Assembly (NCBI GenBank): GCA_023413135.1
Contig: JAEZQK010000038.1
Span: 1-64,000 of the forward strand
Source: Bacillota bacterium
GTDB lineage: Bacteria; Bacillota; Clostridia; Christensenellales; Aristaeellaceae
Direction of reading: 5' to 3'
DNA: 64,000 bases
Positions 52,508 through 62,221 of the stretch are shown in pieces. Both the position numbers and the translations under genes were made by a program. Each line of letters opens with the position of its first letter. Position 1 is the stretch's first letter. The notes below the pieces were generated by a model. The model worked only from the letters and a program-made list of their open reading frames with translations, was not told where the DNA came from and ran no database searches.

Positions 52508-53566
52508 TCAAATGACTTCCAGATCATCCCGGCTTCCCAGTGCGGGATGCTGTACCGCTGGCGAATCCTGGTACCAATAGGCCACGGAGGCGATATCATC
52601 CTGCCCCGGCAGATACCTGCCGCCGCTGCGCCAGCCCAGCGCCTGAATGGTGACACGGATATCCTGGGCAAAGCAGATGGGATCTTTTAAATGCCAGCGG
52701 TACATGCCAAAGCGCGTTTGGGAGCGGTAAAGCCCGTCGGGGCGGATCACCTGGCACAATCCCGCGTAGGGGGTACAGTATTCCTGGTATTGATGCGTCA
52801 CCTTGTTTTCAAAATTGTAGGAGCCGCAGAAGTAGTCCTCCGTACCCGTGCCGCAGATGGTGGGGAATTCCTTGTCCCCGTCCAGATAAAACTTGATCTC
52901 CCCTTCGCCCCACCAGCCGTTGTTGTTCACACCCCAGGCAAGGTAGGTGCCTGCATACCGGCCCTTTCCCTGAACGCCATCCAAAATGGTATAGACGGAT
53001 TGATAAGGCAGCGGATTCACCCGCCGGAACTGGGCCGAAAAATACCCTGCATCCTCCGGCACCTCGGTCAGCCCATAGGTGATTTGATAATAGATGACCA
53101 CCTGGTCGTCATTGCGGTTTTCCAGCGTTACCCGGCACCGCTTCCGGAAAGGCATAGGCCAGTAGCAGTTGAAAGCACTGCCAGGATTGACGCACACCGC
53201 CAGGGAAGAAACCGGGGCAAACTCACCCCAGCCGCAGGCAAAAAAGTCCCCCACCGGGCATTCCACCGCCGGGGTCTCTTCGCCATCCCAGTAAATCCGC
53301 AAAATCTGGTTGCGCCATACCCCGGTGCACGTCATCCAGATATGCTGGATGATCCCCGGCCCTGTCACATCCATCAACTCCGCAACTTCACCGGACTTTA
53401 CGTAAATATAAGGATCCAGCTTCCAGCCGATTCCCAGGTCCCTTGCCTGATGGGAAGCGACACCTTCCCCCGGCTTGGCCATGCCGCCCATGCCCTTGCC
53501 GCCCGTTCTGTTCTCGGGGCATACGGAGCGTGTTTCCATCTTGCTGATCCTGAATATATCCTCCAT
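52508..53566 (-). CDS. DUF2961 / GH172-like glycoside hydrolase, 352 aa
   Basis: Matches the DUF2961 family, some members of which are GH172 enzymes acting on fructose or arabinofuranose linkages. Visible hallmarks: GPGIIQHIWMT, LRIYWDGEETPAVECPVGDF, NCYWPMPF, GEGEIKFYLDGD and CGTGTEDYFCGSY. No signal peptide, so it is cytoplasmic. Start ATG 53566 is 11 nt after AAAGGA. It is the last gene of the carbohydrate locus, 4 nt after lacI's end. Confidence 0.85.
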   Translation of the reverse strand: MEDIFRISKMETRSVCPENRTGGKGMGGMAKPGEGVASHQARDLGIGWKLDPYIYVKSGEVAELMDVTGPGIIQHIWMTCTGVWRNQILRIYWDGEETPAVECPVGDFFACGWGEFAPVSSLAVCVNPGSAFNCYWPMPFRKRCRVTLENRNDDQVVIYYQITYGLTEVPEDAGYFSAQFRRVNPLPYQSVYTILDGVQGKGRYAGTYLAWGVNNNGWWGEGEIKFYLDGDKEFPTICGTGTEDYFCGSYNFENKVTHQYQEYCTPYAGLCQVIRPDGLYRSQTRFGMYRWHLKDPICFAQDIRVTIQALGWRSGGRYLPGQDDIASVAYWYQDSPAVQHPALGSRDDLEVI

Positions 53567-53590
53567 TGGTCGATTCAGTCCTTTCATCTA

Positions 53591-54595
53591 TTATACGCAC
53601 CTGATACAGGATTCGCGGCAAATGAGCTCCAGGTCCAACGCGACTTCCATCACGTTGCCATCCGCGTTCTCAATCAATTGCATCATGATCGCAGCGCCTT
53701 CCGACCCGATCTTGCGCTTGCTCTTGCGAATGGTCGTCAAGGAGGGGATCAGATAGGTGCTGAATTCCATATCATCGAACCCCATTACCGAAATATGGTC
53801 GGGCGCAGGCTTCATATTGGCCGCACACGCCTTCAGCACACCGACTGCGGTAAGGTCGTTGGCCGCGAAGATCGCCGTTGGCGGGTTCGGCAGGGCCAGC
53901 AGTTCTTCGGTCGCGGTCAAGCCGGTTTCGGGCTGGAAGTTGCCCTGCTTCAAATACTCCTTGACAAAGGGGATATTGTGCTGCTTCAAGGCGCTCAGGT
54001 ATGCGGAGCAGCGGAGCCTGGTGGATACGATGTCGCCGGGGCCTTGAATGTGCGCAATGCGGGTATGCCCAAGGGATATCAAGTATTCCATCCCCATCAA
54101 TACGCCCTTGTGCTCATTGGCATATACGCAGGATACGCCTATGTCCGAAGTATTTCTGTTAAGCACTGCAAAGGGCACATTCAGGCTTGCCAGCTGCATA
54201 ATGATTTCCATATCCGATTCCATCAAATAAACGAACATGATCCCGTCAAAATGAATGCTGGCGATCAGGTTATCCAAGGTCTGCATGGATTTGACCTTGC
54301 GGTAAACCAATGTGTACCTGCCTGGAAGCACGGAGTTGATGCCATCCATGATCTCATAGGAGAAGGAGGCCGGATACGAGGCGATACCCTCGGAAACCAA
54401 AAGCAAAATGTTGCCCGACTGGCTTGCCACCAGGTTTTTGGCCGCCATGTTGGGAACATAGTGCATCTCTTCGGCTATTTTTTTGATCCGCTTCCGCGTT
54501 TTTTCCGCGATTAGGGGGTTATCATTCAGCGCACGCGATACCGTGGTATGCGATACTTTTGCAACATGCGCGATATCCAGTATCGTAACAGCCAT
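53591..54595 (-). CDS. LacI-family transcriptional regulator, 334 aa
   Basis: HTH at the N-terminus (TILDIAHVAKVSHTTVSRAL), hinge helix (YVPNMAAKNLV), and a periplasmic-binding-like effector domain with FAANDLTAVG and MGFDDMEFS. ATG 54595 follows GGGTGA. It probably controls the sugar uptake and hydrolase genes around it in response to a sugar or sugar phosphate. Confidence 0.92.
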   Translation of the reverse strand: MAVTILDIAHVAKVSHTTVSRALNDNPLIAEKTRKRIKKIAEEMHYVPNMAAKNLVASQSGNILLLVSEGIASYPASFSYEIMDGINSVLPGRYTLVYRKVKSMQTLDNLIASIHFDGIMFVYLMESDMEIIMQLASLNVPFAVLNRNTSDIGVSCVYANEHKGVLMGMEYLISLGHTRIAHIQGPGDIVSTRLRCSAYLSALKQHNIPFVKEYLKQGNFQPETGLTATEELLALPNPPTAIFAANDLTAVGVLKACAANMKPAPDHISVMGFDDMEFSTYLIPSLTTIRKSKRKIGSEGAAIMMQLIENADGNVMEVALDLELICRESCIRCV

Positions 54596-54599
54596 CAAT

Positions 54600-54920
54600 A
54601 ATTCACCCGTTCGTTGCGATTCTTTCTTGCATATTACTATATTTTGGGAAGGACATCAAGCCTTAATATGGACGAGACAGGGCCAACGCATTTAAATCCC
54701 TATTTCCCCCATTGGCCAGCATCCTTCTCTTTGGGTCCAGGGCCCGAAGGCCCTGGTCGTTTTAAGGGGGATATGGAGAGTGCAGGGGGGAGTTAAGGGG
54801 GGAAATCGAAATCCCCCCTACTCCCTCCTGCCCCTCCGCCTATCCTATTGCCGCCACTGGCGGCGGCTAGGCTGCGGAGTCCTTGGAAACCTTAGTCTTC
54901 AAAATCCAAATAACAAGTTA
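54600..54920. other. Intergenic region with degenerate repeat
   Basis: No gene seen. The stretch 54870-54935 (TGCGGAGTCCTTGGAAACCTT and flank) resembles 47500-47575 (TTCGGAGCCTTTGGAAACCTT), a diverged dispersed repeat. Short palindromes (GGGCCCGAAGGCCC, GAAATCGAAATC) occur nearby. Confidence 0.4.
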
Positions 54921-55543
54921 TTAATGCGGTTGCCCTGTATGCTCCAGCGCCCGCAACACTTTATCTACAATATCGTCATCCGTCAAATGATAATGCCTAA
55001 GAAGCGACTCGCTGTCATGGGCCGACTGACCGAAAACATCCCCTATGGCAACGGCCTCCATCGGCAAATGGTCGTTTCGCAGCGCCCAGGAGACGGCGGA
55101 GCTCAAGCCCCCGATCACCGAATGCTCCTCCGCTGTAACGACTGCGCGGACGCCTGTTAAAAGGGCTCGTATAGCCGCCTCGTCCAGGGGCTTCAGGCAG
55201 GGAACATTGATCACCCGGGCGCTTACATGCTGCTTAGCAAGCTTTTCCGCCGCGCACAAAGCCGCATGCACCATGGTGCCGCAGGCAAGGACCGCTGCAT
55301 CGCCGCCTTCCTTCATGACGGCTGGGGCAATGGGATCGGGGTTTTCCCCGGTAATCTCCGGAATATCATTTCTGGACACCCGCAAATACATAGGACCGGG
55401 GGTGTTGACCATAAAGCGCATCATGGCGCGAAGCTGCGGCACACCGGCCGGCACAAGCACCGTCATATTCGGGATGGCCCGATCATACAGGCCACATCCC
55501 TGCGAAGCTGATTGGCCTTTTTTTGCAGCTCAACCGCATTCAT
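54921..55543 (-). pseudogene. Transketolase pseudogene: N-subunit start fused to C-subunit end
   Basis: From ATG 55543 the minus strand reads MNAVELQKKANQLRRDVACM and IG, a transketolase N-subunit start. It then jumps with a frameshift into PNMTVLVPAGVPQLRAMM and the last 180 residues of a transketolase C-subunit, ending at 54921. The TPP-binding and dimer-interface halves are missing. One large deletion across a split transketolase gene pair explains it. It lies directly after the GH140-like gene. Confidence 0.75.
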
Positions 55544-56873
55544 GGTACTTATTCACTTCCTGCTTCTCAATGACCAATACATAGTCTGGCTCGCCGTTTT
55601 CCAGGGGAAGGATATACTGTTCCCCAGACACATTGCCTTCCATAATCGTCAGGTATGCGCCGGTGCGCACGTCAAACCAGCTCACCCTTTTAGGCCCGTC
55701 CACCACGTTCAGGTTTACCTTGAAGGGCATCGGCTCGGGCACATAGGCCAGGGCAAAATCCCGGTCCTTGGAGACCGCCGCCGGTATGTACGTGCCGTCG
55801 CTTCCGTTACCGTATGTGATCACCTTTGCTTCAAAGTCGGGAACGAGCTTGTAAAACGGGAATTTTTCAAACAGCGCCCGCATGTGCCTAAGCTGCCACG
55901 CGCCAGGCAAATCCATGGCCTTGCGCCAGTCCATATCCGTATCCCGGGTTTTGAGCGTGCCTTCCCGGTAGAAATTCCACACGCACCTGCAGCCGTAGGT
56001 ATGCCCGGCCGCGCCTGAAAGCATGGAATTGTACGCCGCCTTGCGCACCTGGTGGGCGTCAATGCGCCGGCCATGGGGCGGTTTCACCTGCGGGAACTGG
56101 TTGAAGTATTCATGGCTGTACTCATAGCGGCATTCGCCGTCCAGCGTAGGCTTTTTTTGCGCGCCTGTCTTTACATAATCGCGGTAGGTATAGATATAAT
56201 TGGGGCGGTCGATCTTCGTACCCGTCTGCAGCATATAAAAATCCAGCCATTCCTCATTGGGCAGCCAGTGCGAGCAGCTGAACTGGTCAGCGTCCGGCTC
56301 GGGGGCAGGGTGATAGGTGATCAGGTGCGCGCCCTCGTCGCCTTTTTTGATCCCCTTTGCCATGCTGCGCCAGATGGCAACCAGGTCCTCCGTATAGGGG
56401 TTCCGGTCACCGCCAAGCACCCAGATCAGATTGGGGGATTCTTTGTACCGCTTTCCTAGGAACTCGCCATACACAAAAGCGTTCTCCACAGTAAAGCACC
56501 GGGGACCCTTGCCATACTTTTGCAGGCCCACAAATTCCCCCCAGGTGGGCAAAAGGCCAACGATAAGGCCGATCTCTTCCGCGCTCTTTATAATCTTATC
56601 CACATATTGGAAAAACTTCTCGTTGGGCCTGGTAGGATCCCAGTCGATCAGCGCCAGGTCGCCATATTGATTTTCGTCATTTTCATCAGGATTGACCTCG
56701 CTGAGAAGAACGGGCATGAAAACGGTAAACCCCTGCTCCTTGCGTTTTTTCATATAACGCTCGGCTTCTTCAAGCGTCGTATCATAAAAGAACCGCCAGG
56801 CGGTATCGGCAAGGTAAAAAAAAGGATTCCCGTTATCGTCCAGAAGATAGCATTTGTTGTCACTGACGCGCAT
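55530..56873 (-). CDS. GH140/DUF4038-like glycoside hydrolase, 447 aa
   Basis: The TIM-barrel family DUF4038 with characteristic DDNGNPFFYLADTAWRFFY, ALIDWDPTRPNEKFFQYVD, WVLGGDRNP, and a small C-terminal beta domain (FDVRTGAYLTI to LPLENGEPDYVLVIE). Characterised GH140 members cleave apiose or related side chains of pectin. No signal peptide, so it acts on imported oligosaccharides. GGGAGG precedes the ATG. Part of the minus-strand sugar operon behind the transporter genes. Confidence 0.82.
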   Translation of the reverse strand: MRVSDNKCYLLDDNGNPFFYLADTAWRFFYDTTLEEAERYMKKRKEQGFTVFMPVLLSEVNPDENDENQYGDLALIDWDPTRPNEKFFQYVDKIIKSAEEIGLIVGLLPTWGEFVGLQKYGKGPRCFTVENAFVYGEFLGKRYKESPNLIWVLGGDRNPYTEDLVAIWRSMAKGIKKGDEGAHLITYHPAPEPDADQFSCSHWLPNEEWLDFYMLQTGTKIDRPNYIYTYRDYVKTGAQKKPTLDGECRYEYSHEYFNQFPQVKPPHGRRIDAHQVRKAAYNSMLSGAAGHTYGCRCVWNFYREGTLKTRDTDMDWRKAMDLPGAWQLRHMRALFEKFPFYKLVPDFEAKVITYGNGSDGTYIPAAVSKDRDFALAYVPEPMPFKVNLNVVDGPKRVSWFDVRTGAYLTIMEGNVSGEQYILPLENGEPDYVLVIEKQEVNKYHECG

Positions 56874-56951
56874 ATTGGCATCCTCCCTAGATTCATAAGG
56901 ACCGGCCGGGAGGGCAAAGAGCGCTTTGCACTCCCGGCTCCATTAAATCGG

Positions 56952-58430
56952 TTACTTCTTGCTTTGGGCGTAGGCAGCCTCATATTCGGCAATGATCTGC
57001 TCGCCGCCCTCGTCAAACCACTGCTGGTGGATCGCCAAAAGGTCTTGCTCTGTAATGGCGCCCATGATGTACTGGATGGAGGCGTCGTCGATCATCTGGT
57101 AAAGCTCGCTGCCCCGCTTCATGTTGGTTTCCGAGATGAATGCCATGGAGGGATCCCCAATGCAATATTGTTCCATGGTCGCGTAATAGTAATTGCGCTT
57201 TTCCATTTCAGGCGCCGCGACGCCGCTTTCCGCATCCACCAGGGTAAACGGCTTCAAACGGCGCAGGACATTCACCTCCGCATTGTAGCCGCTGGGGTCG
57301 ATCATCTCCAGCTTTCCATCCTTGTTATAATCCGAATGGACGCCGGTCAGGCCCCATTGCATAAAGGTCTGCACTTCCTTGGCGGCAAGGCGCTCGAAGA
57401 AGGCCAGGACGCGCATGAGCTCCTCTTCGGTGGGAACGCTGCTCTTGGGGATCATGTAAATGCCGCTGACGCCGGCGGAAGGGTACAGGCGGACGCCATG
57501 CCCATCGTCGATCACGGCATAGTCCATGTCATAGTTCGGGTTGATCCCCCGCAAAACCGGCACGCGCTCGGTAATCTGGGCAATATGCTGGATGGAAACG
57601 CCCACCTTGGACGCCTCGATCATTTCCTTTTGCTGCTGCTCGGTGATGCTTGCAAAATCAGGATTGGCCAGGCCTTCGTCATAGATCCGCTTGAGCCAGT
57701 TCAGCGTGGGCATATAGCTCTCATGCTTGAAGAAGGGAACAAATTTCCCATCCGCGGTTATTTCCCAATTGTTGGGCCCGCCCATGATCAGCTGGATCTG
57801 CTCCGTGCTCAGGTTATTGCTGCTGTTCATAACAAGGCCATAGGTGTCGTCCGCACCGTTGCCGTCCGGATCGTCCTGCGTAAAGGCCCGGATAACCTCA
57901 TACAGCTCATCCAGCGTCGTGGGCTTTTTGAGCCCCAGGTTTTCAAGCCAGTCGGAACGGTAGGTAATGGCATGGAAAGGCAGTTCCAGGTTACGGGGCA
58001 GCGCGAATAGCTTGCCATCGATCTTGATGTTGTTTACAACCACTTCGTTCATGGACTTAAGGCGCGGGAAATCGCCCTTTTGAATGTAATCGGTCAATTC
58101 CCAGAATACGCCGGCCCGGGCGGCATTGATGATGTTGGCATTCTTGATGTCGGTGACCACGACAACGTCGGTCAGCGTGTTGGCCGCGATCATGGCGTTG
58201 ATCTTTGTCATGTAGTCATTGGAGGGGATCCAGTTGCAGTCGATATCCGTTTGGGTCTTTTCCTCCAGAAACTTCATGGATGCGGAATCCGCCGGGGGCA
58301 CTTCCGGCATGAAGTTGTCCAGTGAAATCGTCAGCTTGTAGTCATACTGCGGCGCCTCTTGCGCAAGCGCGGGAACCACGGCCAGGGCCATGACCGCCGC
58401 CAACATGGCGGCAAACAGTTTGCGAAGCAT
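56952..58430 (-). CDS. Extracellular solute-binding protein of a carbohydrate ABC transporter, 492 aa
   Basis: LplA-type binding protein: signal peptide MLRKLFAAMLAAVMALAVVP cleaved after ALA; large two-lobe domain with YKLTISLDNFMPEVPPADS, GVSGIYMIPKSSVPTEEEL and a C-terminal WFDEGGEQIIAEYEAAYAQ. No lipobox Cys, unusual for a monoderm binding protein. Its permeases lie directly upstream; no ATPase is encoded, so a shared MsmK/UgpC-like ATPase elsewhere is expected. Confidence 0.88.
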   Translation of the reverse strand: MLRKLFAAMLAAVMALAVVPALAQEAPQYDYKLTISLDNFMPEVPPADSASMKFLEEKTQTDIDCNWIPSNDYMTKINAMIAANTLTDVVVVTDIKNANIINAARAGVFWELTDYIQKGDFPRLKSMNEVVVNNIKIDGKLFALPRNLELPFHAITYRSDWLENLGLKKPTTLDELYEVIRAFTQDDPDGNGADDTYGLVMNSSNNLSTEQIQLIMGGPNNWEITADGKFVPFFKHESYMPTLNWLKRIYDEGLANPDFASITEQQQKEMIEASKVGVSIQHIAQITERVPVLRGINPNYDMDYAVIDDGHGVRLYPSAGVSGIYMIPKSSVPTEEELMRVLAFFERLAAKEVQTFMQWGLTGVHSDYNKDGKLEMIDPSGYNAEVNVLRRLKPFTLVDAESGVAAPEMEKRNYYYATMEQYCIGDPSMAFISETNMKRGSELYQMIDDASIQYIMGAITEQDLLAIHQQWFDEGGEQIIAEYEAAYAQSKK

Positions 58431-58476
58431 TGTTTTTCCTCCCTTTTCGTATGTAAAATGAATAAGGATACCCGGG

Positions 58477-59376
58477 TTATCCCTTCAGCGAGCCCATCAT
58501 AACCCCCTTTGCGAAGTATTTTTGCAAAAATGGATATACAACCAATATGGGGAGCGTGGATACCATGATGACCGCCATCTTGATGCTCTGGGGAGGCGGA
58601 AAGCTCTCCGCCGATTCAGCGGATTCGATCAAGCCGCCCTGGGACATAATCACAATCTGGCGCAGCCATACCTGAACAGGCCATTTTTCCGATGAATTGA
58701 TGTAGAGGACCGCGTTGAAATACGAATTCCAGTGCCCCACCGCATAAAAGAGCGCGAAGGAGGCCAGCGAGGCCTTGGACAACGGCAGAATGATCCGCCA
58801 GAATACCTGCAGGTCGTTGCAGCCGTCGATGATGGCCGACTCCTGTATGTCGTAGGGGATGGCGGAGAAAAAGTTCGTCATCACCATCAGGTTGAAGGCC
58901 ATCACGGCTGTCGGCAAAATAAGCGACCAATAGCTGTCAATGAGTCCATACATTTTGACCACAAGGAATGTGGGGATCATGCCGCCGTTGAAGAGCATGG
59001 CGAAAATGACGCCGATCCGTATGATTTTTCTTCCGGCAAGGTCCTTCCTGGACAGCGCAAAGCCCATCATGGAAGTAAAGGCAATGTTCATCAATGTGCC
59101 GACCACCGTAATGCCGATGGAGTTGAGCAGCGCCCTTGGGATGGTATTGGATGCAAAAACGTATTTGTATGCATCCAGCACCCATCTTTTAGGCCAAAGG
59201 ATCAGGCCGGTGCCAGACATGGCAAACTCCGTGCGGGAAACAAAAGAGATGGTGAACACATACACAAAAGGAATCAGCGCCAGGAGCGCTACCATTGCCA
59301 GGATCAGATAGTTGAGGATATTGAATATACGCCCCGGAACGGACTGCTTGATCCTTAATGGCGGCTGATTATGCAC
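58477..59376 (-). CDS. Carbohydrate ABC transporter permease, LplC type, 299 aa
   Basis: Six membrane segments and the EAA loop (IDGCNDLQVFWRIILPLSKA). Start GTG 59376 behind AGGGGAG gives the usual N-terminus; the longer frame to 59460 overlaps the upstream permease gene. Pairs with the LplB-type permease upstream. Confidence 0.88.
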   Translation of the reverse strand: MHNQPPLRIKQSVPGRIFNILNYLILAMVALLALIPFVYVFTISFVSRTEFAMSGTGLILWPKRWVLDAYKYVFASNTIPRALLNSIGITVVGTLMNIAFTSMMGFALSRKDLAGRKIIRIGVIFAMLFNGGMIPTFLVVKMYGLIDSYWSLILPTAVMAFNLMVMTNFFSAIPYDIQESAIIDGCNDLQVFWRIILPLSKASLASFALFYAVGHWNSYFNAVLYINSSEKWPVQVWLRQIVIMSQGGLIESAESAESFPPPQSIKMAVIMVSTLPILVVYPFLQKYFAKGVMMGSLKG

Positions 59377-59413
59377 AAGCCCATCTCCCCTCTTTATGCA
59401 GGCGGACCTCATA

Positions 59414-60349
59414 TCAATAGAGCCCCTCTTCACCCGTTTTTTTGATGACCGCGTTTGCAATCACGATCAAAACCAGTCCGAATACCGACTTGAACATGCC
59501 GATGGTCGTTGCGTAGCTGTAATCGCCCTGCTGGATGCCCGCCTTATATACATAGGTGTCAAACACCTCGCCTACGGAGCGGTTCATGGCGTTGAGCTGC
59601 AAAAAGATCTGCTCAAACCCCGTATCCAGGAACGTACCCAGGCGGAGGATGAACAATGTGATCACCGTTGTCTTGATGGCCGGCAGCGTGACGACCCATA
59701 ACTGATGCCACCTGTTGGCGCCGTCGATCTTGGCAGCCTCATACAACTGGGCGTCCACATTTGAAAGCGCCGCAAGAAACAGGATCGTACCCCAGCCCGT
59801 TTCCTTCCAGATCATTTCAATAATGATCAACGGACGGAAAAACTGTGCGGACATCAGAAAGTTGACCTTTTGCCCCGAAAGGCTCCGGATGGCCAATGTT
59901 ACCAGCCCGCTGTCGACATTAAAGAATTGCTGCACAAAGCTGACCACAACCACCCATGAGATGAAATGGGGCATGTAAACCAGGGATTGAATCGTGCGCT
60001 TGTACCCCAAGCGGCCCACCTCATTGAGCATCAGCGCCAGGATAATCGGCGCGGGAAAGAACAGCAGCAGGTTCAGCCCCGCAAAGGCCAGGGTATTGCG
60101 GAACATGTTCTGGAACGCGGAGGCATTCAAAAAACGCTCCAGATTTGCCCAGCCTACCCACGGGCTTTGAAAGAGGCCCACGTACGGCCGGTAATCCATA
60201 AACGAAATGATCAAACCCCACATCGGCGCATACCGGAAGAACAGGAAATACAATATCCCCGGCAGCATCAAAAGCCAAAGGTAACGGTTCCTATACAGGC
60301 GCTGCATGAGTTTTTGTTTGCGGCGGCGTCCGATCATATCCATGGCCAT
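59414..60349 (-). CDS. Carbohydrate ABC transporter permease, LplB type, 311 aa
   Basis: N-terminal MQRLYRNRYLWLLMLPG and YAPMWGLIISFMDY, six helices, EAA loop (KIDGANRWHQLWVVTLPAIK). LplB/YtcP-type permeases import oligosaccharides such as rhamnogalacturonides. GGGAGG 9 nt before ATG. First transporter gene after the split transketolase. Confidence 0.9.
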   Translation of the reverse strand: MAMDMIGRRRKQKLMQRLYRNRYLWLLMLPGILYFLFFRYAPMWGLIISFMDYRPYVGLFQSPWVGWANLERFLNASAFQNMFRNTLAFAGLNLLLFFPAPIILALMLNEVGRLGYKRTIQSLVYMPHFISWVVVVSFVQQFFNVDSGLVTLAIRSLSGQKVNFLMSAQFFRPLIIIEMIWKETGWGTILFLAALSNVDAQLYEAAKIDGANRWHQLWVVTLPAIKTTVITLFILRLGTFLDTGFEQIFLQLNAMNRSVGEVFDTYVYKAGIQQGDYSYATTIGMFKSVFGLVLIVIANAVIKKTGEEGLY

Positions 60350-60371
60350 GTGTTCAGACCTCCCAAGTCAC

Positions 60372-61316
60372 TCACTGTTTTGCCAAAGCGCAAAGCGCTG
60401 TCTTCACCACATCCCCGGGCCGCAATCCGTAATGCGCCATCAGCGGCGCGATCATATCGCTTCGGATCACATCATCGCCGATCCCCATGCGGATCACCCG
60501 GGCAGGCGCTGCGGCGGATACCGCCTCGGCGACAGCGCTGCCGAACCCGCCTGCGATCCGGCCATTTTCCAGGGTTATAATCAGGCCCGTCTGCTTCGCC
60601 GCCTGAACGGCCAGCACCTCATCCAGGGGCTTGACCGACCCAAAGTGAAGCACCCGGGCAAAAACGCCCTTTCCCCTGAGCATTTCCGCCGCTTTTAAAA
60701 GCACGCCCGTCATCATACCCATGCCGGCAAGCGTCAAATCGTTACCCTGGCACAGCGTGTGCCCCTTGCCCCACTCAAAGGCATACCCATCCTCGAAAAG
60801 TGTGACTGCCTGTACCCGGGGCACGCGAAAATACACGGGACCTGGCGTTTCCATCATCAGATGCATCATAGAGGCAAGTTCCCTGGCGTCTCCCGGCGCC
60901 GCCACACGGATATACGGCAGGTTCCGCATCACCGTAAGGTCTTCGCCGCTGTTATGGGAAGCGCCGCATTCCGCCGCCGTGATGCCCGCATAGCAGCCCG
61001 GTATTTTGACCTCCGCACGGTTTAAACAAGCGCCTATATAAGCCTGATCCAGCGCTTTGCGGGCAGCGAAGGCCGCAAAGGTCACAGGAACCGCCACCAT
61101 GCCCTCCAGGGCAAGCCCGGCCGCGATGCTGAACATGTTCTGTTCCGCTATGCCGCACTGCACAAACCTTGACGGAAATCTTTCCTTAAACAATACGGTC
61201 CGGGTCGAGGTGTTCAGGTCCGCGTCGAGGACCACCAGATTGCCATACATTTCGCCAAGCTTTACAAGCGTTTCCCCAAACACGTCGCGAAGGCTGTGAC
61301 TATCAAAACGAATCAT
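60372..61316 (-). CDS. Transketolase C-terminal subunit, 314 aa
   Basis: Pyrimidine-binding and C-terminal domains of a split transketolase. Visible: FPSRFVQCGIAEQNMFSIAA (the catalytic Glu of AEQN), PYIRVAAPGDARELASMM, GPVYFRVPR, and a regulator-domain end. ATG 61316 overlaps the N-subunit stop (ATGA) behind GGAGGTG. Together with 61313-62221 it forms a TPP- and Mg-dependent ketol transferase of pentose metabolism. In sugar operons such split pairs often act on the sugar that is released. Confidence 0.9.
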   Translation of the reverse strand: MIRFDSHSLRDVFGETLVKLGEMYGNLVVLDADLNTSTRTVLFKERFPSRFVQCGIAEQNMFSIAAGLALEGMVAVPVTFAAFAARKALDQAYIGACLNRAEVKIPGCYAGITAAECGASHNSGEDLTVMRNLPYIRVAAPGDARELASMMHLMMETPGPVYFRVPRVQAVTLFEDGYAFEWGKGHTLCQGNDLTLAGMGMMTGVLLKAAEMLRGKGVFARVLHFGSVKPLDEVLAVQAAKQTGLIITLENGRIAGGFGSAVAEAVSAAAPARVIRMGIGDDVIRSDMIAPLMAHYGLRPGDVVKTALCALAKQ

Positions 61317-62221
61317 GCCTTCACCTCCATGCCGGCAAGCAAAGTGTTCTGCTCCTCTTCCCGGATGTCGCCCTCCAGCACAACGGGCGCATACCCGTAC
61401 CGCCTGGCCAGCTCCTCCAAAAAGCACTGGGCTTGCTCCTGCGTTGGGGGGTGGGTATGCCAGGCGCAGTTGAACTCGAATTCCTCTACGCCTTTTCCCT
61501 TGACCGTATGGGCGATCACACACCCGGGGCGCCCGCTGCGGGCGCGGTTGCGGGCAAAGTGAAGCGCGCGGTCGATGTCCGCAATGTCATGCCCATCGCA
61601 TGCCATGGTTTCCAGGCCGAAGGCCTTCAGCTTATCCTCCAGCGGCTCCAGCCCTATCTCCTCATAAATGAAGCCCTTCGCCTGCACCTTGTTGTAGTCC
61701 ACGATCAGGATCAGGTTATCCAGGCGGTACTGGGCGGCCGCCATCATTGCTTCCCAGTTTTGACCCTCCTGCAGCTCTCCGTCCCCAACGATGCAGTACA
61801 CGCGGGTGGCCGTTTCCCCCTTCATCCGCAGCGCCAGCGCCATGCCCACCGCGGTGGACAGGCCAATGCCCAGCGAGCCGCCCGAAGTCTCGATACCGGG
61901 AAACTGCATGCGCTCCAGGTGCCCGTCCAGGCCCTTCAAATGGCAATACCGGGAAAGCATCTCCCCGGGGATTTGCCCGGTGATGCTTAGCGCGGCATAC
62001 AGCGCCGGCGAGCAGTGGGCCTTGGACAAGACCACCCGGTCCCGGACAGCGCTTTTTGTCCCGTCCTTCACGTGGTGCCCATACAGCACCGCCAGGATCT
62101 CGGCCAGCGAAAAAGAGCCGCCTATATGCCCCCATTGGCTTTTTGCAACCATGCCAAGCACCATGGTCCGGATCCTGTATGCATCAAAATCCAACTCTTT
62201 GATCCGTTCCCGGCTAAGCAT
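61313..62221 (-). CDS. Transketolase N-terminal subunit, 302 aa
   Basis: TPP-binding half: WGHIGGSFSLAEILAVLYG, DRVVLSKAHCSPALYA, GSLGIGLSTAVGMALALRMK and the diphosphate motif GDGELQEGQNWEA with VDYNKVQ. GGAGAAAGCCA precedes the ATG. It overlaps the upstream racemase-like gene by 8 nt, so the first genes of the operon are translationally coupled. Confidence 0.92.
   Translation of the reverse strand: MLSRERIKELDFDAYRIRTMVLGMVAKSQWGHIGGSFSLAEILAVLYGHHVKDGTKSAVRDRVVLSKAHCSPALYAALSITGQIPGEMLSRYCHLKGLDGHLERMQFPGIETSGGSLGIGLSTAVGMALALRMKGETATRVYCIVGDGELQEGQNWEAMMAAAQYRLDNLILIVDYNKVQAKGFIYEEIGLEPLEDKLKAFGLETMACDGHDIADIDRALHFARNRARSGRPGCVIAHTVKGKGVEEFEFNCAWHTHPPTQEQAQCFLEELARRYGYAPVVLEGDIREEEQNTLLAGMEVKA

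Noticed and set aside
52691..58010. Long plus-strand open frames opposite the sugar operon (607 and 496 codons)
   Set aside because: They are antisense shadows of lacI/GH172 and GH140/solute-binding genes; the translations are rich in His, Arg and Gln with no domain.
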